From contig CAJTXA010000015.1 of assembly GCA_910579865.1 (NCBI GenBank), forward strand, positions 17,522 to 81,521: a stretch of 64,000 bases of DNA, given 5' to 3'. Under the pieces are notes generated by a model, which saw only the letters and a list, made by a program, of their open reading frames with translations, was not told the origin of the DNA and searched no databases. Position 1 is the first letter of the stretch; each line of letters opens with the position of its first letter. The translations under genes and the position numbers were made by a program. This document shows, piece after piece, positions 55,615 through 63,883 of the stretch. Source of the DNA: an uncultured Lachnospiraceae bacterium (GTDB lineage: Bacteria; Bacillota; Clostridia; Lachnospirales; Lachnospiraceae).

Positions 55615-56481
55615 TTAGTCAATTGTAATCAGGTTGTATGATCTAGAACCATATCCAAGTGCAGCAGCAGCTTCAATTGTATGGACACCATTAAGAGATT
55701 CAATACGTTCAATTAGATGTTTTTTGCCTGGATCATCAGCTGCATAAACAAGATCAAGACATGCTTGATCAATTGCAATTGGATCAAGAGAAGCTAAGAT
55801 ACCAATATCTTTCATACATGGGTCTTCAGCGACAGCACAACAATCACAATCAACAGACATATTTTTCATTACATTGATATAAAGAATATTTCCTTTTAGA
55901 TAATCAATTACAGAGGAAGCAGCGTCTGCCATTGCCTCTAAGAATGAATCATGATCGGCTGACCAGAAATTTTCTGGTGTTCCTATTCCATGAATATAGG
56001 CTTTACCATAGGAAGAAGCAACACCAATGGATAATTGTTTGATAGCACCACCATATCCTCCCATTGGATGGCCTTTGAAATGGGAAAGTACTAACATGGA
56101 GTCATAATTGACAAGATCTTTTCCAACAAAGTTTTTTTGGATAATCTTCCCATTTGGAATTGATAATTCAAAATCAGGACCTTCACTATCCAATAAGTCT
56201 ACTTGAAAATATTTACTCCAACCATGTTTTTTTAATGTTTCAAAATGTTTTTCTGTTGTGTTTCGTTCTCCATCATAGGCAGTATTACATTCTACAACAG
56301 TACCTCCTACTGCATCTATAACAGGTTTAAAAAATTCTGGCTTTAGGAAATTTTGATTGCCTACTTCACCAGAATGAAGTTTAATGGCGATATTTCCTTT
56401 TAATGGAGTTTCTAGTCGTTGATAAAGCTCTAACACTTTTTCTGGCGTAATTGTCTTAGAAAAATAGACAATGGAATTCAT
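55615..56481 (-). CDS. DUF362-domain protein
   Basis: 288 residues. It reads MNSIVYFSKTITPEKVLELY, LVLSHFKGHPMGGYGGAIKQ, then a Cys cluster CDCCAVAEDPC near residue 215, as in DUF362 proteins. Some members carry iron-sulfur clusters; no classical ferredoxin motif (CxxCxxCxxxC) is seen here, so metal binding is uncertain. RBS AAGGAGG is well placed. The function is not known. Confidence 0.88.
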   Translation of the reverse strand: MNSIVYFSKTITPEKVLELYQRLETPLKGNIAIKLHSGEVGNQNFLKPEFFKPVIDAVGGTVVECNTAYDGERNTTEKHFETLKKHGWSKYFQVDLLDSEGPDFELSIPNGKIIQKNFVGKDLVNYDSMLVLSHFKGHPMGGYGGAIKQLSIGVASSYGKAYIHGIGTPENFWSADHDSFLEAMADAASSVIDYLKGNILYINVMKNMSVDCDCCAVAEDPCMKDIGILASLDPIAIDQACLDLVYAADDPGKKHLIERIESLNGVHTIEAAAALGYGSRSYNLITID

Positions 56482-56812
56482 GTTTTTTACCTCCTTATTT
56501 ATTTAGAATTATTATAACATTCTAAAAGAGAGTTATAAACTAAAAATTTTATAAAGTTTGAAATTTAATAAAAAATAAAAATAAGGAAATCTTGCTTTTT
56601 TTGTTTTAAAGAAATATAATCTCTATCAAAAGAATTATATAGAATTAATATTATATAAAAACAGAAGAGAAAAAGTAAAAAGATTTAATAAAATGTTATC
56701 CGTAAAAATAAGAAACTTGTTTAAGTATTATATTAAAAATAATAAATTTATTTGAATATTATATTATTAATAGTAAGATTAGTATAAATTTATAAAAAGA
56801 AAGGAATATAAG
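56482..56812. other. AT-rich 331-bp intergenic region, no gene seen
   Basis: The space between the divergent DUF362 and ABC-F genes is very AT-rich. It holds several weak TATAAT-like elements and a possible 20-codon ORF from ATG 56694 lacking an RBS. No hairpin terminator, riboswitch motif or supported gene was found. Confidence 0.5.
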
Positions 56813-58648
56813 ATGAATTTATTAACAATAGAAGGAATTAGTAAAGCGTATGCAGAAAAAGTTTTATTTGATAAAGTAAGTCTTGGAATCCATGAGGGAG
56901 ATAAGATTGGAGTATTCGGAGTAAATGGAACTGGAAAATCCACTCTTTTAAAGATCATTGCAGGAGTAGAAAAAGCAGATGAAGGAACTATAGTGCAAGG
57001 AAAAAAAGTAAGAATTGCTTACTTACCACAGACTCCTTTTTTGGATGAAAAATTGTCAATATTAGAAAATGTAGTGAAGGGAAAAAAAGCAGAAGAGAGT
57101 TATCGAAATTTAGAGGGAGAAGCAAAAGCTATGTTAGAACGGTTAGGAATTTCGAATGTAGCAGCTTTACCGAAATACTTATCTGGTGGACAGAAGAAAC
57201 GAATTGCACTAGTAAAAACACTTCTCACACAAGCTGATATTTTAATATTGGATGAGCCTACGAATCATTTGGATCATGAGATGGCAGAGTGGTTAGAGAA
57301 TTATCTCAATCGTTATAAAGGAGCCTTGCTTATGGTAACACATGATCGGTATTTTTTAGATAAAGTGACCAATAAAATTGTAGAAATTGATAGAGGAAAA
57401 TTGTATAGTTATTTGGCAAATTATTCAAAGTTTGTGGAGTTAAAAGCACAACGAGAAGAGATGACGTTAGCTACTGAACGAAAAAATAGAAGTTTATATC
57501 GAATGGAATTAGAATGGATGATGCGTGGTGCACGTGCACGCTCTACAAAACAAAAGGCACATATTCAGCGATTTGAACAGCTTCGAGATCGTGAAAAAAT
57601 TGAAATAAAGAAAAGTATAGAGATGCAGTCAGTTTCTTCCCGACTTGGAAGAAAAACGATTGAGATAGACAGTGTTTCAAAAGGATTTGATGGGGTGAAC
57701 TTGATTTCCGATTTTTCCTATATTTTACTTCCCGGAGATCGAATTGGAATTATCGGTTCAAATGGATGTGGAAAAAGTACGCTTCTTAAACTGATAAATG
57801 GAAGTTTAAAACCAGATAGCGGAAGTATAGAAGTTGGACAGACCATTAAAGTAGGATATTTTTCTCAAGAAAATGAGACATTAGATGAGACAAAACGAGT
57901 GATTGATTCTATTCGAGATGTAGCAGAAGTGATTCAGACAACAGATGGAACAGTTACAGCCTCTCAGATGTTGGAGCGATTTTTATTTACTGGAGCAATG
58001 CAGTATTCTCTGATTGGAAAACTTTCGGGTGGTGAAAAAAGAAGATTATATCTATTGCATATTTTAATGGAAGCACCAAATATATTACTTTTGGATGAAC
58101 CAACGAATGATTTGGATATTACGACTTTGACAATTTTAGAGGAGTATTTGAAAAACTTTGAAGGGATTGTGGTGGTAGTCTCGCATGATCGATATTTTTT
58201 GGACAAAATTGTAGATCGAATTTTTGCTTTTGAAGGGAATGGAGTAGTACGACAGTACGAAGGAAATTTTTCCGATTATAAAATTGCCACTTCCCAATTA
58301 GAAAAACAACAGATAAATGAAAGTGAAAATAAAATAAAAAAAGAATTAGAAAAAGAATCAAAAGAGGAAGGAATAAAGAACAGTTGGAGAAAAAGGGAGG
58401 AAAGACCAAAGTTTACGTATCTTGAGAAAAAAGAATATGAATCAATAGAAGAGGAGATTGCTCAGTTAGAGGAACGCATTACAGAGATTGAGAATGAAAT
58501 GAATCAATGTGCAACAGAGTATGAAAAACTTCGAGTATTAACAGAGGAAAAAAATAAAAAAGAATTGATTTTGGAAGAAAAGATGGAAAGATGGATTTAT
58601 TTGAATGATTTGGCTGAGAAGATTGTAGCATTTGGAGGAAAATTATAA
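56813..58648 (+). CDS. ABC-F family ATPase, Uup/YfmR type
   Basis: 611 residues: two ABC domains, GVNGTGKST / LSGGQKKRIALVKTLL / LDEPTNHLD and GSNGCGKST / LSGGEKRRLYLLHILM / LDEPTNDLD, no membrane helices, a linker with MMRGARARSTKQKAHIQRFEQL-like P-site segment (seen near residues 245-266) and a C-terminal coiled coil (about 525-610) as in Uup/YfmR. These bind the ribosomal E site and relieve stalls. Antibiotic protection is possible in ABC-F but is not indicated here. ATG 56813 has AAAGGA upstream. Confidence 0.92.
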   Translation: MNLLTIEGISKAYAEKVLFDKVSLGIHEGDKIGVFGVNGTGKSTLLKIIAGVEKADEGTIVQGKKVRIAYLPQTPFLDEKLSILENVVKGKKAEESYRNLEGEAKAMLERLGISNVAALPKYLSGGQKKRIALVKTLLTQADILILDEPTNHLDHEMAEWLENYLNRYKGALLMVTHDRYFLDKVTNKIVEIDRGKLYSYLANYSKFVELKAQREEMTLATERKNRSLYRMELEWMMRGARARSTKQKAHIQRFEQLRDREKIEIKKSIEMQSVSSRLGRKTIEIDSVSKGFDGVNLISDFSYILLPGDRIGIIGSNGCGKSTLLKLINGSLKPDSGSIEVGQTIKVGYFSQENETLDETKRVIDSIRDVAEVIQTTDGTVTASQMLERFLFTGAMQYSLIGKLSGGEKRRLYLLHILMEAPNILLLDEPTNDLDITTLTILEEYLKNFEGIVVVVSHDRYFLDKIVDRIFAFEGNGVVRQYEGNFSDYKIATSQLEKQQINESENKIKKELEKESKEEGIKNSWRKREERPKFTYLEKKEYESIEEEIAQLEERITEIENEMNQCATEYEKLRVLTEEKNKKELILEEKMERWIYLNDLAEKIVAFGGKL

Positions 58649-58804
58649 TAGAATTAAAATTAAGTAAAGGGAAAGTGGTTGTGTTTTCATTATATTGATG
58701 ATAAAATAAATAGAAGGAATTATGTAATCCTAAAAACAATTGTGATTTTGCTAGTAAGATAGATAAATAGCCAATATATTAAAGTAAAATAAATTAAAAC
58801 GATT

Positions 58805-58822
58805 TAAATTAAGTTTAATTTA
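58805..58822. promoter_or_regulatory. 18-bp palindrome upstream of the HTH regulators
   Basis: TAAATTAA (58805-58812), GT, TTAATTTA (58815-58822) is a perfect inverted repeat ending 21 bases before ATG 58844. It could be an operator for self-control, but chance is possible in DNA this AT-rich. Confidence 0.35.
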
Positions 58823-58843
58823 TAGAAAGAAATGAGGATACTT

Positions 58844-59727
58844 ATGGATAAAATTGGGGAAGCTGTGAAAACGGTACGGAAACGTTATCATCTTAAGGCA
58901 AAGCAAGTTTATTCTGGACTGTTATCACAATCTGCTTATCAAAAACTAGAAAATGGAGTTCGAGAAATTAGACCTCATATATTGGAGGCAGTATTGTCAA
59001 GATTAGGAATTGTATGTAATTATGTAGGGGTGTTGATTAGCAATAAAAATTTTAAAATTTATTATTTAGAAGAAGAATATAAAAAGTGTTTGATAGAGGA
59101 GAAATATTCTGCTGCAGAACAGATAAAGGATAAATTTATAGAGAAATATGGGCTGCAAGATAATGTATTAAAGCAAAGAGGATATAAAATGGAGGCAGAA
59201 CTTGCTTGCCGAAAAGAAAATAATTTAAAAAAGGTATTGGAACTGTACAATCAAGCATTTTATTGTACAGTTTCTTTTGATATGTTGAAAGAGGATATGC
59301 AGCTTTTTAGTAAAGAGGAATTAAAGCTTTCCATTCAGATAGTAGAACTTTTTATGAAAATAGGAGAGATGAAAAAAGCAGAACAGTGTTTATGGAAAAT
59401 AAAAAGTTATCTTACAATTTTTCCTAAGAAATCGGATAAGGCAAATGAAGAAGCAAAAATATATTATTATCTTGCAACTTTTTTATTTGAACGAAAGGAA
59501 TATCAGGAAGTATTAAGTTATTTAGAAAAGAGTATTGTTTTACTTTCTAAAATGGAGGGATTTACAATTCAAGGAGATTTATTTTTCTATCGGGCACGTA
59601 CATTAGAAATAGTGTCCTTCGTGATTTTGTTACAGCATACTATGTATATGAATTTCAAGAAAAGAAAGAAAAATGTGGTTGGATTCAAAAGTATGTAGAG
59701 GAGAACTATGAATGGAAAAATATTTAA
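58844..59727 (+). pseudogene. HTH (XRE) regulator with helical repeats, frameshifted near the C-terminus
   Basis: From ATG 58844 (AGGA upstream) the first 60 residues are a Cro/CI-type helix-turn-helix: IGEAVKTVRKRYHLKAKQVY, QSAYQKLENGVREIRP. Alpha-helical TPR-like repeats follow. The frame ends at 59698 with an unlike tail. In another frame, after A-run 59607-59609, the helices go on as NSVLRDFVTAYYVYEFQEKK and reach a stop at 59725-59727. One added A restores the full gene, which then overlaps the next gene by 16 bases. So it is a one-base deletion or a sequencing error. Domain order matches RRNPP peptide-binding regulators (Rgg, PlcR). It may be a working protein. Confidence 0.7.
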
Positions 59728-60587
59728 CTTCAAAGATAATTAAATCAACTAGATTGGCATTAGGAATAACACGTAAGGATTTAGCAAAAGGAATTTGTTC
59801 GGAAGAAACCTTATATCATTGTGAAAAAGGACAACATGAAGTTACACAAGAAATATATGAACAGTTGATGAGAAAAATGGGAAGAATTGGAGAAAAAAGT
59901 TATACTTTTTTAAGTGTAGGAGGAATGGAGGCTTTTGAGTTACAAGAAAAATTAGAAGAAGAATTAAGATGCCGAAATATGATGAAAGCTAGTTTCTTAC
60001 TAAAGGAATTAGAAAGAGTTATGCCAGAGGAAGAATGGGATACAAATGATAGACAATTTTTTATGACTTATAATTCAAGAATAAGTATGGAATTGGGAAA
60101 TATAACACCAGAGAAATGTCTAGAACAATTAAAAGAGGCATTAAATTTAACAGTAAAAAATGTTGATTTGATTAATTTAGATTATTGGATATTTAATTAC
60201 CAAGAGAGATTAGTAATTTTAAATATGATGAGTGTTTATAGAAGAATAGGATTAGATGGAAAATTTGAACAGCTAATAAAAAAGATGATAAATGGTATTA
60301 AGAATGTTAAAATGCCAAGATGGGAGGAAGATTATATCTTTTTTACTACTTGTTATCTTAAATTAATAGATGAAGATCTAAAAAGAGCAAAAGAAACATT
60401 AAAGCTTGCACAAGAAATGTTGCATTTATGTAAAAAGGCTCAATTATCCAAAATTGTTCCAGATTTATATGATTCTATTTTATGTTGTCTAAAAACATGT
60501 AGGAAACAAGAAAAAAGGGATGTTGAGCTGGAAATACAAGCACTAAAACGAAGTTATTATCTTTTAATTGCAACAGAGGTATGCTAA
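59712..60587 (+). CDS. HTH regulator with helical repeats, paralog of the preceding gene
   Basis: 291 residues. The N-terminal helix-turn-helix (about 6-60) reads IIKSTRLALGITRKDLAKGI and CSEETLYHCEKGQ. The rest is alpha-helical, TPR-like. ATG 59712 follows GAGGAGAAC. It is read in tandem with the previous regulator, and its stop lies 47 bases from the end of a convergent small secreted-peptide-like gene. It is not a recognised named family; the architecture suits an RRNPP-type peptide receptor or a simple XRE regulator. Confidence 0.78.
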   Translation: MEKYLTSKIIKSTRLALGITRKDLAKGICSEETLYHCEKGQHEVTQEIYEQLMRKMGRIGEKSYTFLSVGGMEAFELQEKLEEELRCRNMMKASFLLKELERVMPEEEWDTNDRQFFMTYNSRISMELGNITPEKCLEQLKEALNLTVKNVDLINLDYWIFNYQERLVILNMMSVYRRIGLDGKFEQLIKKMINGIKNVKMPRWEEDYIFFTTCYLKLIDEDLKRAKETLKLAQEMLHLCKKAQLSKIVPDLYDSILCCLKTCRKQEKRDVELEIQALKRSYYLLIATEVC

Positions 60588-60634
60588 TAAAATAATGGAA
60601 AATATTTGGAAACAGCAGTATGCCGAGAAAGATT

Positions 60635-60772
60635 TTATACCTGTGTAGGTGGTACATCTAAATTACTAAATGGAACAATAGTAGAATCTTCTTTAGAAGA
60701 AGTTGGAGTAACTACTGACATAGCCATACAAAGTGTAGCAGTAAGAAGCATTAATTTAAGATATTTTTTCAT
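60635..60772 (-). CDS. Small secreted-peptide candidate (45 codons)
   Basis: Minus strand ATG at 60772-60770, stop TAA at 60637-60635. The translation starts MKKYLKLMLLTATLCMAMSV, which has a basic N-terminus and a hydrophobic core like a Sec signal peptide. It ends with about 20 polar residues, ending SNLDVPPTQV. AGGAGG is at 60788-60783, 10 bases ahead. A promoter candidate, TTGACT-16-AATAAT, lies upstream. It faces the end of two HTH-TPR-like regulators. This arrangement is typical of pheromone precursors in RRNPP systems, where the cleaved C-terminus is exported and re-imported. Function is inferred; peptide identity is not shown. Confidence 0.65.
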   Translation of the reverse strand: MKKYLKLMLLTATLCMAMSVVTPTSSKEDSTIVPFSNLDVPPTQV

Positions 60773-60878
60773 GATAATACAACCTCCTGTAAATAATTAA
60801 ATTTAATAAGATACAAATAAATATAAAAATTTTAATTTCCTTTTTGTATTACCAACTCTGCTGCAATTTGACCATAGC

Positions 60879-60906
60879 ATTATTTTAGACAAGATACAAT
60901 AGTCAA
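60879..60906 (-). promoter_or_regulatory. Promoter candidate for the small-peptide gene
   Basis: Minus strand TTGACT (60906-60901), 16 bases, AATAAT (60884-60879). It leaves a leader of about 100 bases before the ATG at 60772. Confidence 0.45.
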
Positions 60907-61023
60907 AAATGGAATTTTTTGATTTAATATTTCACTATTGCAAAAGGACTATCTAAAATATACAATAAACAGGGATTTTGATATAATCCAACCACATGTT
61001 TGCTCATTATGTGTTAGGAAGAA

Positions 61024-61067
61024 GCTTGAGTACTACATAGGATGGGGAATTTTGTAGTACTCTAAGC
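61024..61067. terminator. Stable hairpin between the peptide and nitroreductase genes
   Basis: GCTTGAGTACTACA (61024-61037) pairs with TGTAGTACTC-T-AAGC (61053-61067), 14 pairs with one bulged T and a 15-base loop. It lies 43 bases beyond the nitroreductase stop, so it may be that gene's terminator, but no T-run is seen on either strand. Confidence 0.5.
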
Positions 61068-61109
61068 AGAAAAATAAATGATAAAGTATATTTTGCTCTT
61101 AATTTCTAT

Positions 61110-61631
61110 TTATTCTATAATCGTATAACTTCCCACTTTTTTTATCTCTTTATTGATTGGTGTTGCTGGGTAACCAAGAGCTGCAATTCCATAGATAGTA
61201 TGAGTATCAGGAACACCAAATTCTCGTAGAATTGTACGAACAGCAGGTCTATCAGCAATATTATTATTTAATTGGTTAATCCATACAGAACCAATTCCAA
61301 ATGAGTGTGCAGCAAGAAAAATATTTTCTAAGGCACAAGCGTTATCCTCTTTTCCCCATATACTATCTTTTTCATTTGATGGAATAATAAGAGCAGATGG
61401 ACGGTAGAAATTATAGTCTTCTCTTTCTAATTCAGTTCCTATTATTTCTGCAAGCTTTTGAATCTTTTCTTGGTTTACAATAGCTGTAAATTTCCAAGTT
61501 TGACGATTCATTCCACTTGGAGCATATAATGCAGTTTGAAGAATTTGCTCTAATTCTTCTCTTGGGATTTTTTGATCACAAAAAGCTCTTGTACTTCTTC
61601 TTGTTAGTAAATTTTTTATTATTTCATTCAT
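61110..61631 (-). CDS. Nitroreductase family protein
   Basis: 173 residues. FMN-binding motifs RRSTRAFCDQKIP, LYAPSGMNRQTWKF and GIAALGYPA match short nitroreductases that use NAD(P)H to reduce nitro compounds or quinones. ATG 61631 follows GAGGAGG. Native substrate is unknown. Confidence 0.92.
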   Translation of the reverse strand: MNEIIKNLLTRRSTRAFCDQKIPREELEQILQTALYAPSGMNRQTWKFTAIVNQEKIQKLAEIIGTELEREDYNFYRPSALIIPSNEKDSIWGKEDNACALENIFLAAHSFGIGSVWINQLNNNIADRPAVRTILREFGVPDTHTIYGIAALGYPATPINKEIKKVGSYTIIE

Positions 61632-61805
61632 TTAAATTCCTCCTCTAATTTTCGATTTGTTTCTAAGTTTACCACTATCATCATTAAGATTCAATAGCAA
61701 CATGATATTATAGTTGTATGATACATGAATAATTGCTAATTTAAAAAGAAATAAAAAAATAAACAAAATCTTTAAAAAGTTAAAGCAAAAGTATTAATTT
61801 TCCTG
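61632..61805. other. AT-rich spacer, no gene seen
   Basis: Between the nitroreductase start and the transposase remnant. Besides a TATAAT-like element for the nitroreductase near 61712, no feature was found. Confidence 0.4.
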
Positions 61806-62070
61806 TCACACCAGTTTCTATCACAGAAATTTGTAGATTTTTGCAAATCCCAGGGAGTTATCCAGAACATGAGTAAAACAGGATGCCCTTATGATAATGC
61901 TCGAATGGAACGGTTTTATAGAATATTTCAGGAAGAATTCATATATAGGAATTAATTTATGAATGAAAAAGAATTAGATGATGTGGTAGCACAATATGTA
62001 TTTGTCTGGTACCATTTGAAGCACGAAATATGTAATGAACTTTTTGAACAAAGTGTTACAAAAATAATTG
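61806..62070 (+). mobile_element. IS3-family transposase (OrfB) remnant
   Basis: One frame reads SQKFVDFCKSQGVIQNMSKT then GCPYDNARMERFYRIFQEEF, followed by a stop and then FMNEKELDDVVAQYVFVWY in the same frame. This is the end of an IS3/IS150-type integrase core, where the E of MERFY is the third acidic catalytic residue. The start, the first two acidic residues and clear inverted repeats are absent. It marks the left edge of the atypical segment that follows. Confidence 0.78.
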
Positions 62071-62196
62071 ACCATTACAATTCCTTAATTTTTTTGCACA
62101 ATTTTTGCTATAAGACTTGCATATTTAAGAATAAACAAGTATAATCAAATATAAATAAGTAAAAACAATTAAAAACACGAAATCGAGGTATTTATT

Positions 62197-62979
62197 ATGT
62201 TTATGGAAGAACGACAGAAAGATATTATTCGAAAAATAAACCAAACAGGACGAATCTTAGTATCAGAAATTCAGGAATGTTATCAGATTTCGGCGGATTG
62301 TGCAAGACGGGACTTAAAAGTATTGGAAAGGAAAGGATTGCTGCAGAGAACACATGGCGGCGCCATTGCAGTTAATCCAAAAGAAAGATACCCTGCGCCG
62401 ACATATAATCCGATAGATATAAAAGAAATACAGACTGATTATCTGACAGTTGCCAAAAAAGCAATCGAATATATTCAAAACAAGGAGGTTATTTATATTA
62501 CTACGTCTTTAGTCGGATATTATATGGCTGAAAACTTACCAGAAGATGTAACCATTACAGTATTGACAAATTCCGTTACCATTGCAGAGGTATTACGAAA
62601 AAAAATAAATATATCCGTTATATTATTAGGCGGAGAAATGTCCCATCGTGGTCATTGCCATGATTTTTATACCATTCAAATGGTAAAAAATATCCGTATG
62701 GATAAAGCGTTTTTATCGCATACAGCATTATCTCTGGATTTTGGGGCTTCCATTCATGATCCCGCCGGTGTGGAATTTGGAAAAGCTGTTATGAAGAACA
62801 GCAGGATGAATATTGGGCTATATCCGTCTAAAAAGATAGGAAAAAATTCCATCCATTCTGTATGTCAAGTAAAAGATTATGATTTACTGATTACGAATGA
62901 TAATGTATCTGAGGATTTTCTGATACAAGTAAGGGAACTTGGTGTGGCTATAGAAACAGTTAATTTGAAAGGAGCATGA
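62197..62979 (+). CDS. DeoR-family transcriptional regulator
   Basis: 260 residues: N-terminal DeoR helix-turn-helix with IIRKINQTGRILVSEIQECY and ADCARRDLKVLERKGLLQRTHGG, then a DeoRC sensor domain with VTVLTNSVTIAEVL-like (seen as ITVLTNSVTIAEVL) and LGGEMSHRG. These usually repress sugar-phosphate operons. GAGG precedes ATG 62197. Codon and base use (more GC-rich codons such as CCG, GGC, GCC) differ from the AT-rich neighbours, suggesting transfer. The kinase gene follows after 3 bases. Confidence 0.9.
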   Translation: MFMEERQKDIIRKINQTGRILVSEIQECYQISADCARRDLKVLERKGLLQRTHGGAIAVNPKERYPAPTYNPIDIKEIQTDYLTVAKKAIEYIQNKEVIYITTSLVGYYMAENLPEDVTITVLTNSVTIAEVLRKKINISVILLGGEMSHRGHCHDFYTIQMVKNIRMDKAFLSHTALSLDFGASIHDPAGVEFGKAVMKNSRMNIGLYPSKKIGKNSIHSVCQVKDYDLLITNDNVSEDFLIQVRELGVAIETVNLKGA

Positions 62980-62982
62980 AAA

Positions 62983-63600
62983 ATGTATTGTATATTAGTG
63001 ACAGGTATTCCGGCAGTAGGAAAAAGCACTATGGCAGAAGTCATGTCAAAAAGATTGAAACTGCCTGTTATTTCAAAGGATACTGTAAAAGAATTGCTGT
63101 TTGATAATGTTGGTTTTCAGTCAAGAGCAGAAAAAGTGAAACTTGGAATTGCCAGTATGGAAATCATGTATTATATTGCAGGTCAGCTTATGAAAGCAGG
63201 ACAACCCTTTATCTTAGAAAACAATTTTGAATATTCGTCAGAACATGGAATGAAAAATCTTTTAGAAAACTATCAATATTCCGCATTGACCATTAACCTA
63301 ACAGGTGATTACAAAGTTATTTACCAGCGTTTTCTGGAACGGGAAAATAGCCCTGACAGGCATAGGGGGCATGTTGTGAATGACTGTTATCCGGAAAAGA
63401 AAGAAGATAATCTGAAAACTCTAAAAGCAAAAACTATTTCTTATGAAAACTTTGTTCGTGGAATAGAACAAAGGGGATTTGATGCCTTTTGCGTTGACGG
63501 CAGGCAGATTAAGGTTGATACAACAGATTTCTCAAGAATTAATATGGAAGAGTTATTTTCACGGATTGAGGCATGGAAGGAGGAAATTCTGCATAATTGA
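62983..63600 (+). CDS. P-loop (AAA_33/zeta-like) kinase
   Basis: 205 residues. Walker A GIPAVGKST at 8-16 and SKDTVKELLFD, then LERENSPDRHRGH. It resembles small AAA_33 kinases and the zeta-toxin fold, but no epsilon antitoxin is adjacent, so a small-molecule kinase is more likely. The gene lies 3 bases after the DeoR gene, so the two are an operon; the substrate is unknown. Confidence 0.8.
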   Translation: MYCILVTGIPAVGKSTMAEVMSKRLKLPVISKDTVKELLFDNVGFQSRAEKVKLGIASMEIMYYIAGQLMKAGQPFILENNFEYSSEHGMKNLLENYQYSALTINLTGDYKVIYQRFLERENSPDRHRGHVVNDCYPEKKEDNLKTLKAKTISYENFVRGIEQRGFDAFCVDGRQIKVDTTDFSRINMEELFSRIEAWKEEILHN

Positions 63601-63827
63601 TGCGCATGTTCATCTGGAAAAAAGTGATTATTCAGTGGAATGGATAGAACAGTTTGTTGAATTGGTATCAGAAGAAATGGGAGCAGGCACGTCCTCTAAA
63701 GGATTATATAGATTGTATAGAAAAATTAAAACAGATGATCAGAATGAAAGCCGATAGCATAACAAACATCAAAGCAAGACCAAGCGGAGGAAGGAAGAAA
63801 TTTAATGAAAAAGTAATAGAAATGTGA
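63596..63827 (+). pseudogene. PHP-family phosphatase remnant
   Basis: Right after the kinase stop one frame reads IDAHVHLEKSDYSVEWIEQF, the metal-binding start of a PHP phosphatase. It has no ATG at the usual place. The frame breaks near 63680; the next frame continues KWEQARPLKDYIDCIEKLKQ and ends at 63827. The two parts resemble segments normally separated by dozens of residues, so the gene is both deleted and frameshifted. The missing downstream HxxxxH and GSDSH regions make it non-functional. Confidence 0.7.
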
Positions 63828-63883
63828 ATATGATTGTGGTATTCTGTTAGAGGTACAAATCGGTGTTTATGGAGGAAAATATT

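Noticed and set aside
56694..56756. 20-codon upstream ORF as an ABC-F leader peptide
   Set aside because: It has no RBS and no attenuator hairpin follows; likely chance in AT-rich DNA.
60606..60800. 64-codon plus-strand ORF over the peptide gene
   Set aside because: It has no RBS and reads as the antisense of the minus-strand small gene, which has AGGAGG and a signal-peptide-like start.
62983..63600. Zeta toxin of a toxin-antitoxin pair
   Set aside because: No small antitoxin gene is adjacent; the gene is in an operon with a DeoR regulator and a PHP remnant.
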